From Rhodococcus oxybenzonivorans (GTDB taxonomy: Bacteria > Actinomycetota > Actinomycetes > Mycobacteriales > Mycobacteriaceae), in NCBI RefSeq assembly GCF_003130705.1, contig NZ_CP021354.1:2480001-2544000 (forward strand): DNA of 64,000 nt, read 5' to 3'. Below are positions 39,824-48,578 of this stretch, one piece after another. A model generated the notes under the pieces. It saw only the letters and a list, made by a program, of their open reading frames with translations, was not told the origin of the DNA and made no database searches. Position numbers and translations under genes: made by a program. Position 1 is the stretch's first letter; each line of letters begins with the position of its first letter.

Positions 39824-40858
39824 GTGGACATTCGTGCCGGTAGCCGGGAGAGCCTGCGTCATCACGGGGATGTGGAAGCGGGCCCAGGTCTGCTCGATTT
39901 CGCAGTGAACGTGCAAGGTGACGGCCCACCGGAATGGTTGCGCCGCCGCCTCGCCGACGCGCTCGGGAGTCTGGGCACGTATCCGACGGTGGCCGCCGAC
40001 CTCGCTGCCCGCACCGCGGTCGCCGAGCGGCACGGACGGTCACCGGACGAGGTACTGCTCCTCGCGGGTGGGGCCGAGGGATTCTCGTTGCTGCCCCGGC
40101 TCGGTGTGCGGCAGGCAGCACTGTTTCATCCGTCGTTCACCGAGCCCGAATGGGCACTGCGGGAGGCCGGGATTCCTGTCACCCAGGTACTGCTCGAGGA
40201 TCCGTACCGACTCGAGCACGCGCCGGTGCCCGACTCGGCGGACCTCGTCGTGGTCGGAAATCCGACCAATCCCACGTCGGTGCTGCACCCCGCCGAGGAC
40301 ATTCTCCGGTTGCGCCGTCCCGGCCGGATTCTGGTAGTCGACGAGGCCTTCGCCGACGCGGTGCCCGGTGAAGTGGAGTCGCTGGCCGGTTTGTCGCTGC
40401 CCGACGTCCTGGTGTTGCGCAGCCTCACCAAGACCTGGGCGCTTGCGGGACTGCGCTGCGGGTACGTCCTCGGATCGCCCGAGCTTCTCCAGCGACTGCA
40501 GGTGGGCAGGGCCCACTGGCCGCTGGGAAGCCTGCAGGTGGAGGCGATAGCGGCCTGCAGTAGTGCCGCCGCCGTCGCCGCCGCCCGGGACCGTGCCGTG
40601 CTCCTGGGCTCCTGGCGGGACGACATGATCCGGCGACTGCGCGACCTCGGTGTGGCAGTGCACCAGCCTGCATCTGCTCCTTTCCTGCTGCTGCGCCTCC
40701 CGGACGGCGAACTGATGCGCAAGCACCTCCGGGAGCGGGGCATTGCCGTCCGGCGGTGTGACACCTTCCCGGGTCTGGACGCGAACTTCCTGAGGGTGGC
40801 GGTGCGGCCCAGCGAGCAGTCCGACGTCCTGATCGACGCGATGAAGGAGATCCTGTGA
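39824..40858 (+). CDS. cobC: PLP-dependent aminotransferase / CobC-like (Rv2231c-type)
   Basis: A 344-residue fold-type I PLP enzyme of the HisC/CobC branch. The PLP Lys lies in [20 protein letters not shown] (about residue 205), with the Asp of [10 protein letters not shown] (about 175) and GNPTNPTS (about 145) contacting the cofactor. CobC enzymes decarboxylate threonine phosphate to aminopropanol phosphate for cobalamin; histidinol-phosphate transamination is the alternative. The symbol follows the mycobacterial position next to the Nif3-like gene. The GTG start follows a -10 hexamer closely (leaderless). Its stop overlaps the next gene (GTGA). Confidence 0.8.
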   Translation: MDIRAGSRESLRHHGDVEAGPGLLDFAVNVQGDGPPEWLRRRLADALGSLGTYPTVAADLAARTAVAERHGRSPDEVLLLAGGAEGFSLLPRLGVRQAALFHPSFTEPEWALREAGIPVTQVLLEDPYRLEHAPVPDSADLVVVGNPTNPTSVLHPAEDILRLRRPGRILVVDEAFADAVPGEVESLAGLSLPDVLVLRSLTKTWALAGLRCGYVLGSPELLQRLQVGRAHWPLGSLQVEAIAACSSAAAVAAARDRAVLLGSWRDDMIRRLRDLGVAVHQPASAPFLLLRLPDGELMRKHLRERGIAVRRCDTFPGLDANFLRVAVRPSEQSDVLIDAMKEIL

Positions 40859-42003
40859 ACCCTGTTCGTCTCGGTGACATCATCGCGGTGCTGGACGACG
40901 CCTATCCTCCTGCCCTCGCGGAGTCGTGGGACTCCGTCGGCCTGGTCTGCGGCGACCCCGAGGACTCCGTCACCACGGTGATGATTGCGGTGGACCCGAC
41001 GGCTGCGGTGGTCGCAGAGGCCGTCGATGCGGGCGCCGACCTCCTCCTCGTCCACCACCCGTTACTGCTGCGCGGTGTCGACACCGTCGGCGCGCACACG
41101 CCCAAAGGTGCGTTGATCCACCGGCTGATCAAGGCGGGCTGCGCCCTCTTCACCGCGCACACCAACGCGGATTCCGCAGACCCCGGCGTGTCCGACGCAT
41201 TGGCGAAGGCGCTGGGCCTGAACGTCACCGGGCCGATCGAGCCGCAGCCCACCGAGCCACTCGACAAATGGGTGGTCCCGGTGCCGGTCGACGATGCCAC
41301 GAAGGTCCGCCGTGCGTTGTTCGACGCGGGAGCCGGCCACATCGGCAACTACCGAGACTGCAGCTGGTCGGTCACCGGGCAGGGACAGTTCCTTCCGACG
41401 GAAGGCGCGCAACCCGCCCTCGGCTCGGTCGGGGAGCTCGAACTCGTCGAGGAGAGCCGGATCGAGGTGATCGCGCCGCGGCGGATCAGAGCGGGAGTGC
41501 TCGCCGCGCTGCGGGCCGCGCACCCCTACGAGGAGGTGGCGTTCGACGTCTTCGAGACCGCCACGTTTCCAGGACCACGCGGACTGGGCCGGGTAGGCGA
41601 ACTACCCGAACCGGTGTCGTTGAAGACCTTCACCCAGCAGGTCGCCGACGCTCTTCCCGCAACGTCGTGGGGAGTGCGGGCGGCCGGCGACCCGGACGCG
41701 ACGGTACGCACGGTCGCTGTGTGCGGGGGATCGGGCGACTCCTTCCTGGACGCCGTCTCCCGGTTGGGCGTCGACGCATATGTGACCGCGGACCTGCGTC
41801 ATCATCCCGCCGACGAGCACCTGCGCGCCGGCGGTCCCGCGCTGATCGACGTCGCCCATTGGGCCAGTGAGCAGCCCTGGTGCGCGCAGGCGAAGGGCGT
41901 ACTGGACAACGCCTTCGGTGACAGGCCCGGATGGCAGGCGCGGGTGTCGCAGGTACGGACCGATCCATGGTCGGTCGGCGCGACATCGGACTGCTCGCGG
42001 TAG
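40855..42003 (+). CDS. Nif3-like dinuclear metal-centre hexameric protein
   Basis: A 382-residue NIF3/DUF34 protein. Metal-binding signatures are [14 protein letters not shown] (His-His, about residues 63-75), [11 protein letters not shown] (about 98) and, near the end, LRHHPADEH and [10 protein letters not shown]. The insert between the two NIF3 halves (about residues 130-240) is the PII-like domain found in many bacterial members ([12 protein letters not shown]). Family function is unsettled; some members act as GTP cyclohydrolase-like or NAD-related hydrolases. The GTG start overlaps the cobC stop. Confidence 0.9.
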   Translation: MNPVRLGDIIAVLDDAYPPALAESWDSVGLVCGDPEDSVTTVMIAVDPTAAVVAEAVDAGADLLLVHHPLLLRGVDTVGAHTPKGALIHRLIKAGCALFTAHTNADSADPGVSDALAKALGLNVTGPIEPQPTEPLDKWVVPVPVDDATKVRRALFDAGAGHIGNYRDCSWSVTGQGQFLPTEGAQPALGSVGELELVEESRIEVIAPRRIRAGVLAALRAAHPYEEVAFDVFETATFPGPRGLGRVGELPEPVSLKTFTQQVADALPATSWGVRAAGDPDATVRTVAVCGGSGDSFLDAVSRLGVDAYVTADLRHHPADEHLRAGGPALIDVAHWASEQPWCAQAKGVLDNAFGDRPGWQARVSQVRTDPWSVGATSDCSR

Positions 42004-42091
42004 CGCCGATCGACGCCCGCGGCCGGGGTACGGTTGGCCTACACATCTCCAGAGAAGAACCCTTCACAGAAGACAGCAGGAGTTACCACGC

Positions 42092-42829
42092 GTGAACGTC
42101 GAACCACAGGTCCAGTCCAAGCTCCTCGACCTCGCCGGCGTCGATGCGGAGCTCTCGAGGATCGCCTACCGCCGCACCGCGCTCCCGGAACAGCAGGAAG
42201 TCGAGCGACTCGAGGCCGAACGACTCACCCGCAAGGATGCGGCAGTGGCCGTGGAGATCATCCTGGACGACCTCGACCGCGACATTCGCAAACTCGAGGG
42301 CGAGGTCGACGCGGTGCGCAAGCGTGAGGATCGCGACCGCGCGCTGCTCCAGAGCGGCTCGGTGGGGTCGAAGCAGCTCACCGAACTCGAACACGAACTC
42401 GGCAGCCTGGTCCGACGGCAGGGTCTCCTCGAAGACGAACTGCTCGAAGTGATGGAACGGCGTGAAGCGTCCCAGTCCGATCACGACCATGCCGGTGCCC
42501 AGCTCTCGCAGATCGAGGACGAACTCATCGACGTACGACGCCGCCGCGACGATGCGGTGGCCGACCTCGATTCCGCGGAGCAGCGGTGCACAGCGGACCG
42601 GACCACACTGGCGGAGCAGCTCCCTGCCGACCTGATCGCGATCTACGAGAAGCAGCGTAAGCAGAACAGCGTCGGCGCGGCACTGCTGCAGGCGCGGAGG
42701 TGCGGCGCATGCCGTATCGAACTGGACCGCGGCGAAATCTCGCGCATCACCGCCACCGCACCGGACGTCGTGGTGCGGTGCCCGGAATGTGGGGCAATCT
42801 TGGTGCGTACCAAGGAGTCCGGTCTGTGA
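42092..42829 (+). CDS. Coiled-coil zinc-ribbon protein (C4-type)
   Basis: A 245-residue protein with a long coiled coil (about residues 10-180, rich in E/L/R heptads such as RKLEGEVDAVRKREDRDRAL) and a C-terminal zinc ribbon with CGAC and CPEC pairs (CRIELDRGE between them). The family resembles DR0291/Rv2229c-type proteins with a possible nucleic-acid-binding role; function is not known. The GTG at 42092 with GCAGGAG upstream is the start. Its stop overlaps the next GTG (GTGA), coupling it to the RNase H/phosphatase gene. Confidence 0.88.
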   Translation: MNVEPQVQSKLLDLAGVDAELSRIAYRRTALPEQQEVERLEAERLTRKDAAVAVEIILDDLDRDIRKLEGEVDAVRKREDRDRALLQSGSVGSKQLTELEHELGSLVRRQGLLEDELLEVMERREASQSDHDHAGAQLSQIEDELIDVRRRRDDAVADLDSAEQRCTADRTTLAEQLPADLIAIYEKQRKQNSVGAALLQARRCGACRIELDRGEISRITATAPDVVVRCPECGAILVRTKESGL

Positions 42830-43938
42830 GTGTCGGACGGGTGGTCGTCGAGGCCGACGGCGGGTCGCGGGGCAACCCCGGGCCGGCCGGGTACGGCGCC
42901 GTCGTGTTCGACTCGGCACACGGCACCGTTCTGGCGGAGCGGAAGGAAAGCCTCGGTGTCGCCACCAACAACGTCGCCGAATACCGGGGATTGATCGCCG
43001 GTCTCGGAGCGGCGGCCGAACTCGGTGCCTCCGCGGTCGAGGTGCGGATGGATTCGAAACTGGTGGTCGAGCAGATGTCCGGGCGCTGGAAGGTCAAGCA
43101 TCCCGACATGATTCCGTTGCAGCGCCGCGCCGCCGACCTTGCCGGACAGTTCCAGCAGGTGACGTACACGTGGATTCCGCGGGCGGAGAATGCGCATGCC
43201 GACCGCCTCGCGAACGAGGCGATGGATGCGGCCGAAGGCGCGTCATCTCCCACGCTTTCCTCGGCGACACCCTCCCCGGCCCCGGCGCCATCCAGCCCCG
43301 CCGCGCCGGGCTGGATGGACGCACACGGTGCACCCACCCGAATGTTGCTGTTGCGGCACGGGCAGACGGCGTTGTCCGTCGACCGCCGCTATTCCGGGCG
43401 CGGCAACCCGTCACTCACCGAACTGGGGCAGGCGCAGGCGGGGGGCGCCGCCAAACGTCTCGCCGGGCGCGGCGGAATCGCGGCGGTCGTCTCTTCCCCG
43501 CTGGGGCGCGCGCAGCAGACCGCGGCCGCGGCTGCCGAAGCGCTCGGGCTTCGCGTCACCGTGCACGAGGGTCTCACCGAAACCGACTTCGGGAAGTGGG
43601 AGGGGTTGACATTCGCGGAGGCCGCGGCCCGCGACCCCGAACTTCACCGCAGCTGGCTGTCGGACACGTCTGTGCGTCCGCCGTCCGGGGAAAGCTTCGA
43701 CGAGGTGCGCGAGCGGATCGAGCAGGTGAGAGAAGACCTGACTTCCTCCTACTCCGGTTCGACCATCCTCGTGGTCACCCACGTCACTCCGATCAAGACG
43801 CTCCTGCAGCTGGCTCTGGCTGCCGGACCCTCGCTGCTGTACAAACTGCACCTGGATCTGGCGTCGCTGAGCATCGCCGAGTTCTATCCGGACGGCGGCT
43901 CGTCCGTACGCCTGGTCAACGACACCTCGCACCTCTGA
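42826..43938 (+). CDS. Bifunctional RNase HI / phosphoglycerate-mutase-like acid phosphatase
   Basis: A 370-residue fusion. Residues 1-135 are an RNase HI domain: catalytic Asp in VVVEADGGSRGNPGPAGYG, Glu in NVAEYRGLI, Asp in VRMDSKLVVEQ and the final Asp in ENAHADRLAN. A Pro/Ser/Ala linker (about 140-168) leads to a histidine-phosphatase domain with the RHG motif LLRHGQTALS (about 178) and VVTHVTPIK. Mycobacterial Rv2228c has the same architecture and is reported to have RNase H and alpha-ribazole-phosphatase activity. The GTG overlaps the previous stop; it probably removes RNA:DNA hybrids in the cytosol. Confidence 0.92.
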   Translation: MSVGRVVVEADGGSRGNPGPAGYGAVVFDSAHGTVLAERKESLGVATNNVAEYRGLIAGLGAAAELGASAVEVRMDSKLVVEQMSGRWKVKHPDMIPLQRRAADLAGQFQQVTYTWIPRAENAHADRLANEAMDAAEGASSPTLSSATPSPAPAPSSPAAPGWMDAHGAPTRMLLLRHGQTALSVDRRYSGRGNPSLTELGQAQAGGAAKRLAGRGGIAAVVSSPLGRAQQTAAAAAEALGLRVTVHEGLTETDFGKWEGLTFAEAAARDPELHRSWLSDTSVRPPSGESFDEVRERIEQVREDLTSSYSGSTILVVTHVTPIKTLLQLALAAGPSLLYKLHLDLASLSIAEFYPDGGSSVRLVNDTSHL

Positions 43939-43944
43939 CCCGGC

Positions 43945-45180
43945 TCACCGCAGGACCAGCCACAGCGCGGTGACGGAGGACAGCAGTGTCAGCGGCGTGG
44001 TGACGAGGCCCAGCGCGGTGAACGTACGCAACTCGGGCGGCGAACCGGCGCGCGCGGACACCCGCCGCCACAGCATGATGGCCAGCGAGCCGACGTAGGT
44101 GAGGTTGGGGCCGAGGTTGACACCCAGCAGCATCGCGAGAACCAGGCCGGGTGGGGCCTGAGTGCCCAGCCCGGCCAGCAGGAGAAGCGTCGCCGGAAGA
44201 TTGTTGACGAGGTTGGCCGCCACCGCCGCCACCACGGCCATTCCGAGCAAGCCGAGGAAGGTGGCGCCGGTGGGAAGCCGCTCGCTGATCCACTGACCGA
44301 TCGGACCGTTCGCCACCCCGGCCACCACGACGCCGAGGAGAAGGACGAACAGGCAGAACCACGCGTCCAGCGCGTAGAGGATGTGACGGATCCTGGTTCG
44401 CCCCTCACGCAGGGCAAGGACACCCAGAGCGAACGCTCCGAGAGCCGCCACCCATGCCGGGGCGACGTCGACGACGCCGGACACAGCGAAACCCGCCAGC
44501 GTTGCCCCCACGACCGCCAACGCCGCAGTAGGCGCGGGTACGTCGCGTTCCGCCGCCGGTTCGGCGCCTCGCCGAGCGAGTAGTTCCCGCCGGAAGAATA
44601 CGCGGAACAGCGCCAATTCGACGCAGACCGACACGATCCAGGGCAACGCCATCACCGCGGTGAAGTGGAGGAAGGTCATGCCCGTCGCGGAAAACGCGAT
44701 GAGGTTGGTGAGGTTGGACACCGGCAGGAGTGTCGACGCGGTGTTCGACAGATGCGCCGTGGCATACGAATGTGGCCGTGGGTCCATCTGCAACGCCCGC
44801 GCCGTGGCGATGACCGCAGGCGTCAGAAGCACCACCGTGGCGTCGAGGCTCAGAACCGCCGTGGTGAGCGCGGCGGCGCCGAACACCAGCGTCAGCAAAC
44901 GTGTCGGCTTTCCTCGTGCGCCGCGCCGTAACAGGCTCGCGATCCAGGCAAACACACCCATCGCGTCCGCCAGGTGCGCCAGGACGAGGATCGCGGCCAG
45001 GAACCCGACGGTCGGCGCCATCTCGGCCACTTCGTCCCAGGCCTGGGACGGCGTCACCAGGCCCACCCCCACTGCGACGGCTGCGGCCGGGGCGGCCACC
45101 ACGACCTCGGGGAGGCGGTACGGGCGGACGACCGCGAACAGGAGGACCGCGGCGACCAACGCCGCTGCCAGAACTACCAC
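43945..45180 (-). CDS. SLC13/ArsB-type anion permease
   Basis: A 411-residue polytopic membrane protein with about 11 spans, typical of the ion-transporter (IT) superfamily. Recognisable segments are LSLDATVVLLTPAVIATARAL, SNTASTLLPVSNLTNLIAFS (the SNT anion-binding loop) and, in the second repeat, VAANLVNNLPATLLLLAGLG with GVNLGPNLTYVGSLAIMLW. Such carriers move arsenite, dicarboxylates or sulfate; the absence of neighbouring ars genes leaves the substrate open. It converges with the RNase H gene, with only six bases between their stops. Confidence 0.85.
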   Translation of the reverse strand: MVVLAAALVAAVLLFAVVRPYRLPEVVVAAPAAAVAVGVGLVTPSQAWDEVAEMAPTVGFLAAILVLAHLADAMGVFAWIASLLRRGARGKPTRLLTLVFGAAALTTAVLSLDATVVLLTPAVIATARALQMDPRPHSYATAHLSNTASTLLPVSNLTNLIAFSATGMTFLHFTAVMALPWIVSVCVELALFRVFFRRELLARRGAEPAAERDVPAPTAALAVVGATLAGFAVSGVVDVAPAWVAALGAFALGVLALREGRTRIRHILYALDAWFCLFVLLLGVVVAGVANGPIGQWISERLPTGATFLGLLGMAVVAAVAANLVNNLPATLLLLAGLGTQAPPGLVLAMLLGVNLGPNLTYVGSLAIMLWRRVSARAGSPPELRTFTALGLVTTPLTLLSSVTALWLVLR

Positions 45181-45186
45181 CGCGAG

Positions 45187-45714
45187 TTACTTCAACAGCT
45201 TCTGCAGGGTGCGCAGGTTGCGGGTGGTGGTGGAGGCCTTGAGTCGCGGTGTGCCCGTGCTCTTGCCGAACGTGCTCTTCAGTGTCATCCCACGCTCGAC
45301 CTCCCAGTACAGAACCCCGTTCCCGGCCTGGATTCGCTCGACGGCAGGATCCAGCTCCTCACGCTTGGCGACGAACCCGGAGAGGATGTCAGGGTCGGGC
45401 GTCACGAGTACGTACGGGTGCCAGCCTTCTCGTTCGGGATCGAACGGGTAGTCGTCGACGATCTTCCGAACCGTGTCGAGGTCCAGAACGAAAACCCACG
45501 CCTCGTAATGGAACTCGGCACTCAAGGCCTTCTCGATCTCACCTTTCAGCCCCGCGGTGTCGGTGCGATCGGAGTCGAAGAGCACGTTGCCGGACGCGAG
45601 CACCGTCTTCACGTTCTCGAATCCCAAGTCGCTGAAGGTGCGGCGTAGCTCTGCCATCTTGATGTTGATGCCACCCACATTGATTCCGCGCAGAAGGGCG
45701 ACGTATCGAGTCAT
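45187..45714 (-). CDS. DUF1697 family protein
   Basis: A 175-residue cytosolic protein with the DUF1697 opening TRYVALLRGINVGGINIKMAE and the pattern LGFENVKTVLASGNVLFDS. The C-terminus is basic (GTPRLKASTTTRNLRTLQKLLK). The start is the ATG ending at 45714, where the family begins; the open frame before it runs into the RNase P RNA gene. Function is unknown. It lies divergent from rnpB and six bases upstream of the permease gene, with which it may be co-transcribed. Confidence 0.88.
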   Translation of the reverse strand: MTRYVALLRGINVGGINIKMAELRRTFSDLGFENVKTVLASGNVLFDSDRTDTAGLKGEIEKALSAEFHYEAWVFVLDLDTVRKIVDDYPFDPEREGWHPYVLVTPDPDILSGFVAKREELDPAVERIQAGNGVLYWEVERGMTLKSTFGKSTGTPRLKASTTTRNLRTLQKLLK

Positions 45715-45786
45715 GATTCCGACCATAGTGCGAGGGGACGACACCGCGACGTCGGAGGCGGAGCGCGCGCCGAGTATCCTGATCGG

Positions 45787-46229
<443 letters not shown>

Positions 46230-46286
46230 GCTCCTCGTTTCTCCGGGAGCTGTAAGTGTTACCGGTGGGAGCGCTAACATCTGCCC

Positions 46287-47090
46287 ATGGACTTGCCTCA
46301 TGACATCGCCGGCTCCGGCCCCACGCTCGTCCTCGTGCACGGCGTGGTGCATCGCCGCCAGGCGTGGAACGCCTTGCTGGATCAGTTGACGCCGTATCGC
46401 CGGGTGGTCACGGTGGATCTTCCGGGACACGGGGAGTGCCCGGCTCTCGAGTACGACGGTGTGGATGCGATGGCCGCGCTCCTCGAGGAGCTGAGCGGGT
46501 TCGTCCGATCGGTGACGCCGCCCGGAGAACGCGCACACATCGCCGGGAACTCTCTCGGGGGCTGGCTTTCCCTCGCGCTAGCGGCCAGGGGTGAGGTTGC
46601 CTCCGCCACCGCCCTCTCGCCGGCCGGGTTCTTCGTCAACAAGGCCGATCAGGCGCGCACCATCTACACCTTCCGTGCGCTCCGCAGGGTGACGAGGGCA
46701 ATGGGGGAGAATGCGCCGAAGGCGCTGAGCTACCGCGCAGTCCGCTATCCGTCGCTGGCCGCCTTCTTCGCCAGGCCGAGCCACGTACCGTACGAGGATG
46801 CCGTGATCGACGCCCGGTCCCTCACCACCAACGTGTTGGTCGACCAGGGACTGACGGCGTCGTTCGCGCTACCGCCCGTCGTCGACGCCACCGTCCCCGT
46901 CACCGTGGCGTGGGGCCGGCGCGACCTCATCCTGCCGGTGTACCAGGCGCGACGCGTACGTAAATCCTTCCCGCAGGCCCGGCTACTGGTGCTCCCCGGA
47001 ATCGGTCACGTTCCCATGAGCGACGACCCCGATCTCATCGGCACCATTCTGCTGGGCGGTAGCTCGGCGACATCCTCTGCGCCGCGCTGA
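46287..47090 (+). CDS. Alpha/beta hydrolase
   Basis: A 267-residue alpha/beta-hydrolase-fold protein. The oxyanion motif is LVLVHGVVHRRQAW (about residue 15), the nucleophile elbow AGNSLGGWLS (Ser at about 94), the acid in AWGRRDLILP (about 213) and the His in GIGHVPMSD (about 238), so the triad is complete. The substrate is unknown. A TAACAT hexamer lies six bases before the ATG, suggesting a leaderless transcript starting just after rnpB; no ribosome site is visible. It converges with the HadB-like gene. Confidence 0.85.
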   Translation: MDLPHDIAGSGPTLVLVHGVVHRRQAWNALLDQLTPYRRVVTVDLPGHGECPALEYDGVDAMAALLEELSGFVRSVTPPGERAHIAGNSLGGWLSLALAARGEVASATALSPAGFFVNKADQARTIYTFRALRRVTRAMGENAPKALSYRAVRYPSLAAFFARPSHVPYEDAVIDARSLTTNVLVDQGLTASFALPPVVDATVPVTVAWGRRDLILPVYQARRVRKSFPQARLLVLPGIGHVPMSDDPDLIGTILLGGSSATSSAPR

Positions 47091-47101
47091 CCGGGACGCC
47101 C

Positions 47102-47521
47102 TCAGCGAAGCGAAATCCACACCTGGGACTTGCCCAGCACCGTATGGCCGTCGCACGTCACGGTCAGATCGATCCGGGCGCTGCCGGCTTCGTCGTCCAC
47201 TCGAGCGGCCTTGGCGACCACATCGACGACCGCACCGTCCTCGGCATGAACGATGACCGGCTTCGTGAAGCGGGCCCGGTAGCCGGTGATTCGCGCCGGG
47301 TCGCCGAGCCACTCGACGACACACTGAGTGGCGAGCCCCAGCGTGAGCATCCCCTGAGCCAGGACACCGGGAAGTCCGACCGTCGCGGCGACGTCGTCCC
47401 GATAGTGAATCGGATTGAAATCGCCGGAGGCGCCGGCGTAGCGAACCAGTGATTCGCGGGTCAGGTGGTATCGCGCCTTGACGACAGTGTCGCCCAGCAG
47501 GATTCGCTCCGGCGAACTCAC
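47102..47521 (-). CDS. MaoC-type (R)-enoyl-acyl hydratase, HadB-like
   Basis: A 139-residue single hotdog domain with the MaoC/hydratase-2 catalytic motif SGDFNPIHYRDDVAATVGLP (Asp and His dyad, about residues 33-38) and the following GVLAQGMLTLGLATQ. Its start overlaps the stop of the HadA-like gene by four bases, so the two subunits are co-translated and should form a HadAB-type 3-hydroxyacyl-ACP dehydratase, the FAS-II dehydration step in mycolic-acid bacteria. It lies away from the main FAS-II genes in this window. A CoA-specific hydratase role is the alternative. Confidence 0.85.
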   Translation of the reverse strand: MSSPERILLGDTVVKARYHLTRESLVRYAGASGDFNPIHYRDDVAATVGLPGVLAQGMLTLGLATQCVVEWLGDPARITGYRARFTKPVIVHAEDGAVVDVVAKAARVDDEAGSARIDLTVTCDGHTVLGKSQVWISLR

Positions 47522-47967
47522 TGTTCACCTCGCACGAAAAGGCTGGAGGTCATGGTGCTGACCACAGCACCGCTCGCGTCGGTGATGTCGATGCCGGCCA
47601 CGATGAGGGTGTGGGGACCTCTCGGGGCCACCTCGGTCACGGTCAATACCGCCGACAACTCGTCACCGGCGACTACGGGGCGGAAGGACGACGCGTATTC
47701 GGTGCTGTGCACCAGGTTGACGGGCTCGATTCCCGTGGTCGGATCGGCGACCAACTGTGCGAGGGCCCGCTCCTGCACGATGACGGGAAATGTCGGCGGC
47801 GCAACGAGATCAGCGTGTCCGGCGGCTCGGGCGCGCTCCACGTCGTAGGAGGTCGGGTTGGTGGCGAAGACGGCCCGTGCGAACTCGCGAATCTTCTCAC
47901 GGCCGACGAGGTACGGCTCGGTGGGCGGATAGACCCGTCCCTCGATCGCTCGATTGACTGCCATCAT
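47518..47967 (-). CDS. FAS1-like dehydratase-domain protein, HadA-like subunit
   Basis: A 149-residue hotdog protein lacking the catalytic Asp/His motif but with the HadA pattern YLVGREKIREFARAVFATNP, then VAPPTFPVIVQERAL and STEYASSFRPVVAGDEL. HadA contributes substrate binding while HadB supplies catalysis. Two adjacent ATG codons (47967 and 47964) are both possible starts; no strong ribosome site is seen. It is the first gene of the pair, and the strong hairpin at 48036-48070 separates it from the upstream transcript. Confidence 0.83.
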   Translation of the reverse strand: MMAVNRAIEGRVYPPTEPYLVGREKIREFARAVFATNPTSYDVERARAAGHADLVAPPTFPVIVQERALAQLVADPTTGIEPVNLVHSTEYASSFRPVVAGDELSAVLTVTEVAPRGPHTLIVAGIDITDASGAVVSTMTSSLFVRGEQ

Positions 47968-48035
47968 GACAGCGTAGAGAGACTACGGGCGCCGGGCGCA
48001 GTGAAACGGCCGGAACTCTACGCATCCGGCAACGG

Positions 48036-48070
48036 CGAAGCCCCCGCCGAGAAGTTCGGCGGGGGCTTCG
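48036..48070 (-). terminator. Strong hairpin terminator
   Basis: A perfect 15-base-pair stem (CGAAGCCCCCGCCGA at 48036-48050 and its complement at 48056-48070) with a five-base loop. It lies 26 bases downstream of the micro-ORF stop on the minus strand and before the HadA-like start, so it is best read as the terminator of a short minus-strand transcript covering that ORF. A smaller hairpin (ATCCCGT..ACGGGAT, 48090-48106) spans the ORF stop codon. Confidence 0.85.
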
Positions 48071-48095
48071 TTCGAATCAGCTGACCGGCATCCCG

Positions 48096-48188
48096 TCAGA
48101 CGGGATCGACCATCAGAAGCTGGGCCCAGTAGGAGGCGCCTTCGGCGCCGAGGTAGGGAAGTAGCTGATCAAAAATGATCGTTGACAT
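48096..48188 (-). CDS. Candidate 30-residue micro-protein
   Basis: ATG at 48186-48188 with GGAGCGAGC directly upstream encodes MSTIIFDQLLPYLGAEGASY then WAQLLMVDPV and a TGA stop, followed by a strong hairpin terminator. The peptide is hydrophobic and slightly acidic, without Cys and without an obvious membrane span. Support comes from the ribosome site, the codon pattern and the terminator, not from homology. The same frame is open to an upstream ATG at 48347, which would give 83 residues, but that extension has no ribosome site. I do not recognise it. Confidence 0.5.
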   Translation of the reverse strand: MSTIIFDQLLPYLGAEGASYWAQLLMVDPV

Positions 48189-48345
48189 GCTCGCTCCATT
48201 CTCTGTTCGGGCACTGCACGCGGGACACGTTGCCACGACACCGCACGTACCGGCGCCGGGGAACGAATCACCGGACAGGCCCCGAGGGTAACAGTCTGAG
48301 CATGATCCACAACTCCAGACGCCCTGCCGGTGCGACACTGAGAAC

Positions 48346-48531
48346 ATGACTGACGAAGATCAACTCTGGTACTACAACGTCGACGACGGATCCGTCACGC
48401 AAGGTAAGGCGGCTTCGTCGATGTCCAGGATGGGCCCGTACCCCGACCGGGCTTCGGCCGAGAAGGCGCTGCAGATCGCCGCCGAGCGGAACAAGGCGGC
48501 AGACCGCGCCGAAGAGGAATGGAACAACTGA
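48346..48531 (+). CDS. Small SPOR-like conserved protein
   Basis: A 61-residue hydrophilic protein, MTDEDQLWYYNVDDGSVTQG with the continuation MGPYPDRASAEKALQIAAER. Similar short actinobacterial proteins are annotated as SPOR domain-containing; the WYYN..TG.V..G and GPY.dr..AE.AL pattern is typical. Function is unknown. It lies 47 bases upstream of the RNase II-type gene on the same strand and may be co-transcribed with it. Confidence 0.75.
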   Translation: MTDEDQLWYYNVDDGSVTQGKAASSMSRMGPYPDRASAEKALQIAAERNKAADRAEEEWNN

Positions 48532-48578
48532 CAGCGCGCACCGTCAGGGTGCCTACGGCGTGAAAGGGGCTACCCACG

